From contig OX291546.1 of NCBI GenBank assembly GCA_946406115.1, forward strand, positions 13,013,019-13,077,018: a stretch of 64,000 bases of DNA. Reading direction: 5' to 3'. This document shows positions 1 through 10,233 of this stretch, in pieces (within the stretch, counting starts at the first letter, position 1; every line of letters begins with the position of its first letter). The notes beneath the pieces are model-generated. The model saw nothing but the letters and a program-made list of their open reading frames with translations, was not told where the DNA came from and searched no databases. The position numbers and the translations under genes are program-made. The stretch comes from Apoda limacodes (Eukaryota; Arthropoda; Insecta; Lepidoptera; Limacodidae).

Positions 1-21
1 TATGGTGTCATAATTTTTTTG

Positions 22-495
22 TATGGGACTTAAATTATTTTTTTTTCAGAAACCCATCGTATGGGTTATCAAATGAAAGAACTTGGTGAGCCGGTTCCAT
101 ACTATTACCATTGGGCTACTTTGTATCTTAAAATCCAAAAAGTATTTTTAAAACATACCAAGTTTGGGCCCTTCCAGGTAGAAGATGGCTCAGTATTTTT
201 CTCTAATATATACCTTATATGATAGTTTATATCCCCATTTTTAACCCCTTGAAAGCAATTTAAAATTTTTTTTTTTTTTTTTTTTAATTTTTAAATACAC
301 TTAAATAACACCAGTAAACTGAAGCAGCAGGGTACAGTACAGTTCACATAAAGTCTCATAAAGATCTGAAGTTTAAGGAACCGTCTCACATTGCAATTTT
401 CAAAAATTCAAAAAAAATACTAAATTTTTATATTTTCCAAATTGCTTTCAGGGGGTTAATAAAGAGGATATAAACTATCATTTAAGGTATGCCAA
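22..495. repeat. Inverted-repeat element, family A copy 1
   Basis: A left arm (about 22-267) is followed by a core (about 285-397) and a truncated opposite arm (about 400-491). The left arm contains 'cagaaacccatcgtatggg' and ends at 'ttaaccccttgaaagcaatt'; the right segment carries the reverse complement of that inner end ('aaattgctttcagggggtt', then 'gaggatataaactatca'). A second copy at 32340-32812 shares the core nearly word for word and has the complete opposite arm. This suggests a non-autonomous DNA transposon or foldback element. No coding frame is seen. Confidence 0.65.
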
Positions 496-499
496 ACGG

Positions 500-1203
500 C
501 TAAACTCTACATTGATTTGCAGTTTTCGAGCGCAATTACCGTTGTACACCTGCCACTATTATTTCTTCAACGCATTCTGTAACAACGTGTAATCTAACGA
601 CGCATGTTTGACTTGCTTCTTAAATATTAATTATTCTACTCACACATAGCCATTTATTTTATGTTAAAAAAACCTTGTAAAGTCATAAGTATGTTTTCGT
701 TCACAAAAAGTGATGTTATAGTATAGCGTTCACACAGACGACGTCGCGGGCAGCAGCTAGTAAAATGAATAAATAAATACAGAGTTACGCAATGACAAGC
801 TGCTGTCAGTTTCTGTTTTTTTTTTACAACACAATCATAGACATAACTGTACAAATATCATTATTTGCGGAAATAAAATGAGAACGAAGCTTTGATCATT
901 GCAGGGTGGGCGGTAAGATTTAGAGCGCAGTCGCCGCCACTGTGACTGTGTTTAGGCTATTAAGAAGCATGAAATATCTAAAGGCAATCCAAACACCGTA
1001 TTTTCAAGTTATCTATTGCATCTATAACAATTATAACTTTAACATAGCTTCATAGTTTTCTTAACTAAAATAATGTCAATAAAGAAAAATAATACGCCTC
1101 AAATTGTTGCGGAATAAGATAAAGCAAAATTCAAGAAATAATTAATATTAACGAGGCATCGCAATTTTGTTGGTTTTTGAAATTATAACTGTCATCAATA
1201 TTG
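500..1203. other. AT-rich interval, no gene seen
   Basis: Non-coding, AT-rich sequence. A somewhat GC-richer patch at about 900-955 has no recognisable motif. The open frames here are short and lack plausible composition or splice context. Confidence 0.5.
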
Positions 1204-1283
1204 TTTTTTTTTTTTTTTTATACCACTAAGGTGGCAAACTAGCTTACGGTCCGCCTGATGGTAAGCGGTCACCGTAGCCTATG
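1204..1283 (-). mobile_element. LINE 3' end (CR1/Jockey-like), minus strand
   Basis: A poly-T run is followed by 'taccactaaggtggcaaac' and 'ggtccgcctgatggtaagc'. This is the reverse complement of the last 70-80 bp of the LINE that is longest at 18990-19974. It is a severely 5'-truncated insertion, as expected of target-primed retrotransposition that stopped early. No protein-coding part remains. Confidence 0.8.
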
Positions 1284-1554
1284 ATTACTATCAATTCCAA
1301 TATTTCCTTTAATCACGGTATTTACGTATCCAACAAGTGCTTATCTTTATTTTCGTCTGTTCTGCACAAGTTCCTTACTACTATAACCACCATTAACCAC
1401 AGACTATATATGTTTATAAAAAATTACACCGCCTTCATAGCAGACAATTCAATTTTATTTATATCACATTGAAAACAATTTTCGTTCTTGGGAAGTCAAT
1501 AAAACAATAGTTAAAACAATTACCTGAACAATGGAGCGGGTTTGGCGAGTGACG

Positions 1555-1690
1555 TCATCAGTGGATCCCTGAATAGAGCGAGGGGCCCGTATGCAAGTGG
1601 GTATCATTGTCGCAATCACGAAGCACCAAGTCTTAGGCCTAGCCCATCGCGGAAGTGTTCACCACTACACCACGAATTTATTTTCTTGCT
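1555..1690 (-). repeat. Possible tRNA-derived SINE fragment
   Basis: Read on the minus strand, about 1640-1680 gives 'ggtgtagtggtgaacacttc', which resembles the A-box region of a tRNA promoter. It is followed by a GC-richer body different from its AT-rich surroundings. No second copy was located in the window, so this is motif resemblance only. The 137-codon frame across it starts at TTG and looks accidental. Confidence 0.3.
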
Positions 1691-1699
1691 ATTAAATAT

Positions 1700-2320
1700 T
1701 TGTACATTGCAACACTGTCACAGATTTCTGGGCAACACAAAATTTGGGTCAAAGGGATCGTCATATAAAATACGACGTTTGTTTATAAATTCCGTAAAAA
1801 TAATAAACCTACTTTTTGGTAAATCCGCGCATTTTTTCATATTCAAAATAGATTTAGTGTTCACCTACCTATATTTAGTAGGAGGGAAACTGTCGTTCAA
1901 ACTGCTGCATAATCTTCGTTTAAGATTACCACGGCTCGACCATAAAATAAGATAATTAATAGTTCATGAATGTAGAGTTTTATACTCGCCTGCCTATATA
2001 TTATTAAGTAAATAAAAATAATTTGGGGAGTGTAGTGAAAATAAGACTTGAACGTGCTCTAATGTTAGATTGAAAAAATTGGAATCCTGATGAATTGATT
2101 TATGCATCGGTGGTCCAGTTATTATGTATCAATTTGTATAGTCTTCTTTTTCATGAAGTACAATATTTCTAGAATGTTCTGTCAAACTTTTGCAAAAAAT
2201 GACAATGGCGCAAGATTTTGTTTGCAATAATTTATTATTGGTAATTCTATCAAATCATGTAAAATCAAGAGAACAGAGAAGGTAATCACGGCAATGTATA
2301 TTATTTTATAAGTACTGTTT
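1700..2320. other. AT-rich interval, nothing recognised
   Basis: No repeat shared with elsewhere in the window, no RNA gene and no convincing exon were found. Confidence 0.4.
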
Positions 2321-2322
2321 CA

Positions 2323-2590
2323 GAGATGAGTTAAACTGGCTCCCAATTCGATTTCCCTGGAACTTATTCAATTTGTGTTTCCTTAATCCAATTTTGGAAA
2401 AATCTTCTTCTCCAAGTTATCTTAGAGAACGTTTTGAACTTATTTTCCAAGGGGATGGATCTATACGCCCCCTGACGGCACATTTACTAAAAAAACCACA
2501 ACATAACACAACAACTATTGGTAATTCTTTTACCTTTTAACTTATTCTTTTAACTATGGAACGCTTTTCCACATAAACCACGAGTTTAAA
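2323..2590 (+). pseudogene. LINE reverse-transcriptase C-terminal remnant
   Basis: From 2323 a frame of about 70 codons reads RDELNWLPIRF, then SYLRERFEL, then TTIGNSF before a stop. The residues LWNAFP follow in another frame at about 2555. An 'LPIRFR...SYLRERFE...NSF..RLWNALP' order is characteristic of the C-terminal part of Jockey/CR1-superfamily LINE polyproteins in insects. The catalytic YADD part, endonuclease and ORF1 are absent, and a frameshift separates the two conserved blocks. This is a dead fragment of a different LINE family from the one at 18990. Confidence 0.65.
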
Positions 2591-2754
2591 AAAATATTAA
2601 TTAAAACTACCTACAATTTAATATTTTTTTTTATTTTATCTCTCCTTCCTCTTTTTTTATGTCCTGCAATAGAATGACTTGAGGCCTTTATTTTATTATA
2701 TATACCTATTTAAATATTATATTATTCTTATATTCTTAATTTAAATTTAATGCG

Positions 2755-2860
2755 TATAGATGAGGCAAGAGAGGTATGCCAGGATCGTAGCCAGTGGCAG
2801 TCTTTGGTCTCTGCCTACCCCTCTGGGAAACAGGCGTGATGTTATGTATGTATGTTTTTA
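2755..2860 (+). mobile_element. LINE 3' tail ending in (TATG)n
   Basis: The segment includes 'tttggtctctgcctacccc', 'gggaaacaggcgtgatg' and ends 'ttatgtatgtatgt'. Tails of this form with a short TATG repeat recur in lepidopteran non-LTR elements and their derivatives. It lies about 170 bp downstream of the RT remnant at 2323-2590 and may be the 3' end of the same insertion. The intervening AT-rich stretch would then be its 3' UTR. Confidence 0.55.
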
Positions 2861-2904
2861 ATTTATATTAAATAGTTTTTTATAACTGCACATTACCTAA
2901 AATT

Positions 2905-2922
2905 AAATATATATATATATAT
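2905..2922. repeat. (AT)n microsatellite
   Basis: Uninterrupted AT dinucleotides within an AT-rich stretch. Confidence 0.8.
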
Positions 2923-4035
2923 GGTCTGCTGGAAGAAATCTCTAAATAGAAATATGCTAAACTATGTACGTCTATTCTGTTTAGGTAATGTCTTTTAAAA
3001 TTATTATGTACAATAAACATGAATCATGGCAATATGTATTTTTCAGGTGGTAAGTTTTCGTTGCATATCATGTAACATTTCACTTCATAGCTTCCGCTAT
3101 AAAAATAATATATAATGACAGCGTAAAAGGAGTTATAGCTCATAGCTTTACTGATGACATAAAATGAACTTTTGATATATTTTACATAATAAATAGATAA
3201 CTAACACTGAAATAATTTTATATAAACATCTTGCACAAATAACTTATGTTATAAGACAAAACCCTTGGCAGTTAGTACAGCAACAATCAGCAAGCCTTTG
3301 GATCTAAGTACATAGGTTAAGGCTAAGACCATAGTACATGAGACTGAATATTTATCATGCTATGCTTCTGTTTAGCATAGTGTGTTGTTGTCGCGGATTC
3401 AACTTTATCGGATGATCTGTGATGACGCAGTTCCCGATTTCGCGATACGAGTATATCGCGTAAGATGAAGGCATCTTACTGTATCATAACAGTTTTATTT
3501 ATTTTTGTATCATGTCGCTTTCACAGTTGATTGTTTACAGTAACAAATGATTGTAAAAACGATATTTGTTAACATAATAAAATTGTTTGATTTTATTCTC
3601 CTTTTCTGTTTATTTTTATTGTTAAAACTACTCATGATTAACCGTTGCACGTTGTTTAAAATCTTTTGTACATACGTATACAGTTTTTTTTCTTTTTCAC
3701 AATTGAATGTTAACAAATTTGTTTTTCAAATACATCTGGGACTTATTCTCTTGATTTTTCAACATGAAACTAATAAATAATATTATTTTGTGGAGCCGAG
3801 CGCAAACGCTAGTGATACAATATATAAGATACCTATATAACTATGTACTAAATAATAAATAAGTCGTATTATAACTGGGTCATCGGTTTTTATGATACTC
3901 TTTCACATTTTTCACCACTATAATCAATCAACCCGTCACAACTAGCACATTTCTTTTATATGTGTATTACTGGTCTCGTACAAGAGCAGCACAGGAGGCA
4001 AACAAAACATACCGTGTGTCATGGTCTGTCACGGT
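2923..4035. other. AT-rich interval, nothing recognised
   Basis: Opposing short open frames at 3510-3780 overlap each other on both strands and are explained by AT-rich composition. No repeat or RNA gene was identified. Confidence 0.4.
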
Positions 4036-4170
4036 CCATGAATGAATGGACACGTCAGTAGTAACAGGAGTGCGATAAACTCTTCTAGGAATATTTACTC
4101 TTGCGATCAGCGCCGCCACTGCCGCCTACGCAAGAACCAACTCATATTGTCGTCGCCATGCCTAGGGTTG
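4036..4170. promoter_or_regulatory. GC-richer island, candidate conserved element
   Basis: This patch is clearly GC-richer than its flanks and contains 'gatcagcgccgccactgccg'. It has no LINE, SINE or inverted-repeat signature and no convincing coding frame. It could be a cis-regulatory element, an untranslated exon or an old unrecognised repeat. Confidence 0.2.
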
Positions 4171-4890
4171 TCAGATGACAAAGAACATATTTTTTTTTTA
4201 TTCACTAGCTGGTATATTCTAAAGGCTCCAGTATACAATGAACCATGATGACCATGAGCCCGTCGCTATTGTGTACAGTGGTTCATGACGTTCACTGGTC
4301 GATTCCTGTGAGCATTGGCCACATTAGCAGTCGCCATCGCCAAGACACACAATAATAGAATCGTGGTGCACTGTGGCTTGCCTGTCAAGGCATGTATGTG
4401 ATACATGACTGCATTGCTATGGAATATACAACGGTGCGTAGAATAATTTTTTAAAATTTTAATCTTATCAAAGGGTATCAAAAATAGCAAAATTTGTAAA
4501 CTGAATTTAAATAAAAAGCAGCAGCCACAAACCGTTTATCTTTCATCGATCTCCGTACAATAACAGGGTAATGACTACCTAATGACTGGCCGTAAAGAAC
4601 GGCTCTACGATAGCTCATCGTGTTAAACTTAAACAAAGATGTAATAAAATCAAATACTCGTAAGTAATAATAAATTTTTGTTTGTGAACCCTGTTAGCTT
4701 CGCCTCGCCTTCACCTCGCTATCGCGCGTGCTCAACTCAATACTCAATACAACATCAAAAAACCGTCAAGAGTTAGTTAGACTGACGTGCCGAAAATGGT
4801 TCCGTACGAATAAATAAAAAAAATATTGAATAATATATAGACAGAGAACCGATTAACTTTAAGAGACAAAAAAATATTTACACAATATAA
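4171..4890. other. Interval without recognised gene
   Basis: No coding or RNA feature supported. An open frame on the minus strand at 4266-4490 lacks splice context. Confidence 0.4.
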
Positions 4891-5330
4891 AAAAATCGGC
4901 CAAGTGCGAGTCGAACTCGCGTACGAAGGGTTTCGTACCATTATCTATAAAAACGGCAAAAAAAAATCGTTTGTTGTATGGGAGCCCCCTTAAATATTTG
5001 TTTTATTTTAATTAAATATTTATTTTTAAAGTAACTATTCAACTAAATATTCTGTGAATATTTTAAGGGTCTACCTGTTGCAGTTGTCAATATCGAGCAA
5101 AATCGAGCAAAAAAATCACGTTTGTTGTATGCCCTTTTAAATATTTATTTTATTCTGTTTTTTAGTATTTGTTGTTATAGCGGCAACAGAAATACATCTT
5201 CTGTGAAAATTTCAGCTGTGCAGCTATCACGGTTCATGAGATACAGCCTGGTGAGAGACGGACGGACGGACAGCTAAGTCTTAGTAATAGGGTTCCGTTG
5301 ATTACCCTTTGGGTACGGAACCCTAAAAAG
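4891..5330 (+). repeat. Dispersed repeat family B, copy 1
   Basis: It begins 'aaaaatcggccaagtgcgag', contains 'gttgtatgggagcccc', 'tgttgttatagcggcaacag' and 'cacggttcatgagatacagc', then GGAC/GACG repeats and 'agtaatagggttccg', and ends 'gtacggaaccctaaaaag'. Three other copies lie at 25491-25767, 26199-26609 and 54891-55349. The family is common in lepidopteran genomes as a non-autonomous repeat; its mobilising partner cannot be judged from this window. Confidence 0.8.
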
Positions 5331-6325
5331 ACTTGACTAGCGTAAATGTTGTCTTGTTGGCCAATAAATAAACGAAGGTAGAAAAGTACATAAATACGAG
5401 ATAAGCAAATTAAAACCATGAGTCTATTAATTATTAATAAATAAAATAAATGGGCCGCTAATATTAGTTTGTTAATAGATACAAAAATCAGCTACGACAA
5501 CTGTAGGTATTTTATGGAACTGCAAACACTAAACCCAGCGTGTCTGATTATTTACTGGCCGATAAAATATCGACTATCAAATTACCTATAGTTTTTATAC
5601 GCTTTATTCACAAAGGATATCGCGTAACACTGAAAAAGATTTTCTACAGAACAATAAGAGAATTTATCATGTAATCGTAGTATCATATGGGTGGTAGATA
5701 TTATTATATTGTTACCAAATAAAAATCAATAAATATATCCACAGTTTAAACATTTGGCTCTATTGCAGAAATAAAAAAACATTGATTTTCAAAAATAGCT
5801 CCACAGCTCATAAGATTGACAACTCTAACCACAGATTTTGCATAATACATTGTAGTGTAGGCGCCGTTTGGAGCGATTATATTGAAATTTAACAAGTAGG
5901 TACCTAGTACCCGATGTCTGAAACAATGCCTGACTAAGAACCATTTAGTGGGAGGGCATGTTATGTATTATTACTTTTGTCTTTATGCACGTTAGAATTG
6001 AAGCCCGTTTAATATTTTAATCTCTATGAATAATAATAGGTTTCGTAGCAAAGTGATCTATATCTACATTGTAACGTAAATTATACCATCTGTTTTTCTG
6101 TTCGTAAATCATTTGAATCGATTTTGAGCAATATCACTATGATTTGTGTGTTTGTTTAGTTAAGAAAGTGTGTTTTTACGGTACACTTAAGCTTAACACT
6201 TTAGCAATGCGTTTCATATTCTACGTTTTCTATTAATATTTAAGTCTGTTTTACTTTAACACACATGTATAAAAATGCACAAATAAACTAGATAAAATTT
6301 TCAATAATAAAATTCTTTATTTTTT
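5331..6325. other. AT-rich interval, nothing recognised
   Basis: No exon, RNA gene or shared repeat was found. Confidence 0.4.
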
Positions 6326-6329
6326 TTAA

Positions 6330-6395
6330 AGAACCTCGATAATCCGAACAAAATTGGAACCAAACGTAGTTCGGATAAGCGTAGGCTTGGATACT
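6330..6395. repeat. Short imperfect inverted repeat, transposon-end-like
   Basis: 'aacctcgataatccgaac' is followed about 25 bp later by 'gttcggataagcg', its imperfect reverse complement. The first string resembles the terminus of pogo/Tigger-type elements in insects. No partner end was confirmed downstream. Confidence 0.3.
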
Positions 6396-6559
6396 AATTT
6401 TTATTGGATAAAATGAACGTTACAGTGGTTATATTAAAAACACATGACACATCTCGTAAAACACCTATGTATCACGAATAATATTATGAATTTAAGAGCC
6501 CGCTTATACCTGGTATTTTTGTGACCTTAGTCTCAAGATACTATTAGCTGTAATATATA

Positions 6560-6650
6560 TTTATGTATGATATGTATGTATTTCCAAAAAAAAGTAGTAT
6601 ATATGTATTTGTATCCGTTGTCTGGGACAAACACATTGTAAGTCTTGGCC
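6560..6650 (+). repeat. tRNA-derived SINE family C, body fragment
   Basis: It contains 'tatgatatgtatgtattt' and 'gtatttgtatccgttgtctg', matching the reverse complement of the SINE copies at 27150-27393 and 55572-55813. The tRNA-like head is missing, so this is a partial copy. Confidence 0.6.
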
Positions 6651-7840
6651 AAACAGTAGAAATGTAAAGGAAGAGGCAAAAGGAAAGTATTATAATTTTC
6701 TAATGCGCGCCGCTTTGAAATCCGGACGCTTTAAAACATCATCTCATCAGCCTGTCATCTTTAGTTATATTCCTGAGCATCAAAGACATATTTTATTATA
6801 ATCTTGTTTTTTTTATTTGTATAAATAGTGTCCCTATTTATTACAGTTATTCGGAAAAAGTTGTATACTCAATAAATGAACCGAATAAAATATAATAATA
6901 ACGTGATTTGTAAATCAAACAATTAAATCGGAATAATATTGTAAAAGGAAAGTGTAAAGCAAATAATTTTTAATAGATAATTTACGTACTATAATATATA
7001 CACAAGCTTTATTATTTATTTTTCTTTCTAGTCTAATTACAGAGACAACAATATTTTCTCATGATAGCTATTTAAAGTCAAAGGAACATTGAAGCGTATT
7101 TATTTAATTATGTGTGAAATAAAACACTTTTCAATTTAATATTTTCTACTAATTTCTGAAATATCGTCGTTTATGAAAGTGACTAGTTATTTTTGCTTGT
7201 CAGTGTACTTCAACAGTTGCATTAACTTTACCACAATTAAAAAATTATATTCGTATGATAATTCAAATAACTCATAGGACTTTTCACATCAATCGAAAAT
7301 TCCAATAGATCTTTTTCACAAATGACACCGCAGGGCAGGGCTAATATTTTATTATTTTTACCAAAATATTAGATTACTTACATTCTTTTTTACCTATAAG
7401 AATAATCGCTTAAATCATGTGCTCCACATGAAAAGGGATTCGGTCGCAACCAGTTGCGTCCAGTAACAACAAGTCTTGCACGCAACAGAACGTAGCTTTT
7501 ATTTACACGCTTGTCAAAAGTTCGACACAGTACGGGTATTTATAACCACGCGGAAGGTACGCATGGGGCAACGAACCCCTGTGACATAATAATAAAATAC
7601 GCGTTTACAACACTTTAATGTGAGACAATAAGATAAAAGAGTTAAACGGTGAATGATAGCCGTAAAAGGATTTTATGCCCTTGTTATCGTGCCAACAAAA
7701 ATACACACACCCTCATGGTCACGATTTATTTTAAGTCCGCTTTACTACCTTAAACTGTTTTTAATTCGTTCCGAGTTTTTTGAAAAAAACCTTAAGCAAT
7801 GTAATTGTCTATCATTAATAACATTCATAATCAAAAACAA
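6651..7840. other. AT-rich interval, no gene seen
   Basis: No supported coding, RNA or repeat feature apart from short A/T runs. Confidence 0.4.
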
Positions 7841-7844
7841 AAAA

Positions 7845-8215
7845 AAAAACGAGTTGCACTCCGGGAGTGCCGGCAGAAGTGAAAACCTTTACACACGATT
7901 CGCGCTTAACACCTAAATATGTCACAAGACATGTCTTTGACATTGTCAAGAAATAATAATGTTTGTTTATTTACTTTTTTGACGTAGTATATTTGACATC
8001 GCAATCTGTCATAGAATTAAAATTCCATATCCAACCTCCCTGTACTACTCATAATCGCGAATACTAAAAATAAAAATTATAATAGGCGTGGCATTACGGT
8101 TTCTGTCTTACGAATTTCCACGATAAGGACACGTGACCTGACGCGAGTTTATCATTTTTTACCCATACCAAAAAAAGTGCACAACGACGCTAAAGAAGTT
8201 TTCACTTCAAAAACG
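7845..8215. repeat. Dispersed repeat with partly inverted ends
   Basis: It starts 'gagttgcactccgggagtgc' then 'ggcagaagtgaaaacc' and ends 'aaagaagttttcacttc'. The AAGTGAAAAC motif therefore appears in opposite orientations at the two ends. The starting motif recurs in many lepidopteran genomes. No second copy occurs here, so the boundaries are approximate. Confidence 0.45.
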
Positions 8216-8562
8216 TTCCAATGTCCAGGGGGAGGAGCGTCTTTTAAGCTTCATGACTTGTATTTTTTAAAGAGAGAAGTGGCTGGACACTCACCTACAT
8301 TATAATGTCGGTAAACAGCTTCTTTGCACCGACCACTTTAGTTCTGCGTGATATGGAGTAAGCCCATCGCTGCGACAATACTCCTTATGCCGTGTATCGG
8401 AAGTTCTGGACTAAGGTGACTTCATAAATGTTACGTTAATTGTTAATTACCGGCTTTAAAAGTAATAACTGGTTAAATGAAAGTCAGGGACAAAATAGGG
8501 TCTTCATTAATCTACATGATTGAATGAAATTATTTTAAGCTATTATTATTACCAAGACCCCT
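8216..8562. other. Left flank of the giant palindrome
   Basis: Ordinary mixed-composition sequence. No exon or shared repeat seen. It ends in the candidate target-site hexamer acccct (8557-8562) of the element beginning at 8563. Confidence 0.4.
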
Positions 8563-9996
8563 AGTCTGGTCAACATGTACCTTTTTGGGTGAAATTTTTG
8601 TATAGTCTCCGAAAATTACGATCAAGGTGTCATTCGATTCGGAATATTATGTAGAAAGTTTAAGAAAAAGTTCCAAAAGGGGCCGATGAAAATTGCAAAA
8701 GTTATTAACAATTTAAAAAAAAAAAAAGTAGGTGTTTGTTTTTTTTTGAATATCTCAAAAACTATCAAAGATATTCGAAATTTGAAAAAAGATCTGAAAA
8801 GAGGAGGAAATTTCCTAAAAAAAGGTCTTACCTCCCGGAACTGTATCTTTAATATTTATAATTTTTACGGAGCCCTGAAAATAGCGCTAAAAGCGGGTAG
8901 TCTGGCTTCCGCTCGCGATTTGTCATTCGGACACGGTAACAATAAAAATCATTTTAATATATTAAATATGAATATTAAGGAATAAAAAAAATTTAGTACT
9001 ATTGGGATATATAAATGAACAATAATCCGTAGGCGAAAAATTTTTATCCCCATTTTTCCATTAGTTATGCATTAGTTAATTAACTACTTTTTCTGAATAG
9101 AATGTTAACAGAAAAAACCTGATTATTATTAAACTACAACCCTAGGATTTTTTCACTTCGTGGAGTTATTCTTAAAAGGCATTAAAATAGATCCCCGTTG
9201 GAAAAATTTAAAAATGTTAATTTTCCACTTTTTTATTAACAATCGAAAACATAAAAAAATTAAAAACTGCATAAAAGTTATTAAAAAAATTTTGTTTTTC
9301 AAATATTTCAAATTTTATGATTTCTAACGGTTAAAAGTTACATGAAAATATTTTTTTTTAATTTTTTACCGCGATTGTTTAAATAATTGTTATAAACAAA
9401 TGCATTGTTTATAAGATAATCAACAAATTTTTTTTCCTAATCTACTTGTTGATATAAATTATGATTTTTAAGAAAAAAATTATTCCTTAAAAAAATTTAT
9501 TTATTGCTATAAAATGCATTTCTTAATTAACAATCGTTTTTTACCACTAAATATAAATATTAAGGAACCATTTTTTCTCTAAAAATCATAAATTCTATTG
9601 TTCTTAAATATTCTGGAAAAAAAATTTTTTTTTTTTCATTTTTTATTTGTTTATTTAATAAACAATTTGTTATAAACAAATGGATTTTCTTACTTTATTT
9701 TTTTTTTAATTCGTAATTTAATTATAAAAACAGCTATGTATTATTTTTTATGAAAAAATTTTTTTATCTATTTTTTATATAACTTTTAATATTTTTATGT
9801 CCTGAAATTTGCCTTTTTATCTCGCTCTTTTTCTTTTATAATTGGTATAACTTTTAAACTATTATATATACGACAATTATACTTCAAGTCGTTTTTATTC
9901 ACTATAAATTAATGAACAATTTAAGCTTTTAACTTCAGCTCTAGCTCTATTATTTATGTTAATTATTGACAATTGTTTATAAAAAATAAACCGAAA
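8563..9996 (+). repeat. Left arm of giant palindrome
   Basis: It runs from AGTCTGGTCAACATG inward to 'aataaaccgaaa'. A second AGTCTGG lies at 8899-8905 inside the arm, beside the only GC-rich stretch ('ggcttccgctcgcgatttg'). TTGTTTATAA or its complement recurs at 9390-9399, 9405-9414, 9670-9679 and 9973-9982. A 99-codon frame (8686-8985) rich in K, N and I lies here; its mirror copy in the right arm is shortened by a 1-bp difference, so it is probably not a gene. Confidence 0.9.
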
Positions 9997-10233
9997 TTTT
10001 TTTTTCTTGTTTTTCTATTCCATAACGTGGTTAAATGTTCATAAATTTATAATTATGAGCCTTTGATGACTTGCATTTTACTAATTTGCTGTTATTAAAA
10101 ATTGATTACAATCGTATTTGCATAGACTTTTCCCGAAAAATTTTAAAACTTTTCCATTATGTTAATTACATTTTAACGAGTGTTCTTTTATCAATCTTTC
10201 CATACTAAGATTCTTAATATTATTTTAGAATTT
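9997..10233. other. Spacer at the centre of the palindrome
   Basis: This single-copy, AT-rich spacer separates the two arms. It contains no appreciable open frame and no recognisable promoter. In a single-stranded or RNA form it would be the loop of a 1.43-kb hairpin. Confidence 0.85.

Noticed and set aside
1542..1955. 137-codon plus-strand frame as a gene
   Set aside because: It begins at TTG, crosses a repeat-like block, has no domain, and its second half is AT-driven hydrophobic sequence.
8686..8985. 99-codon frame in the left palindrome arm as a gene
   Set aside because: Composition is K/N/I-rich as expected of A-rich DNA. The mirror frame in the right arm is broken by a single-base difference, and no domain is visible.
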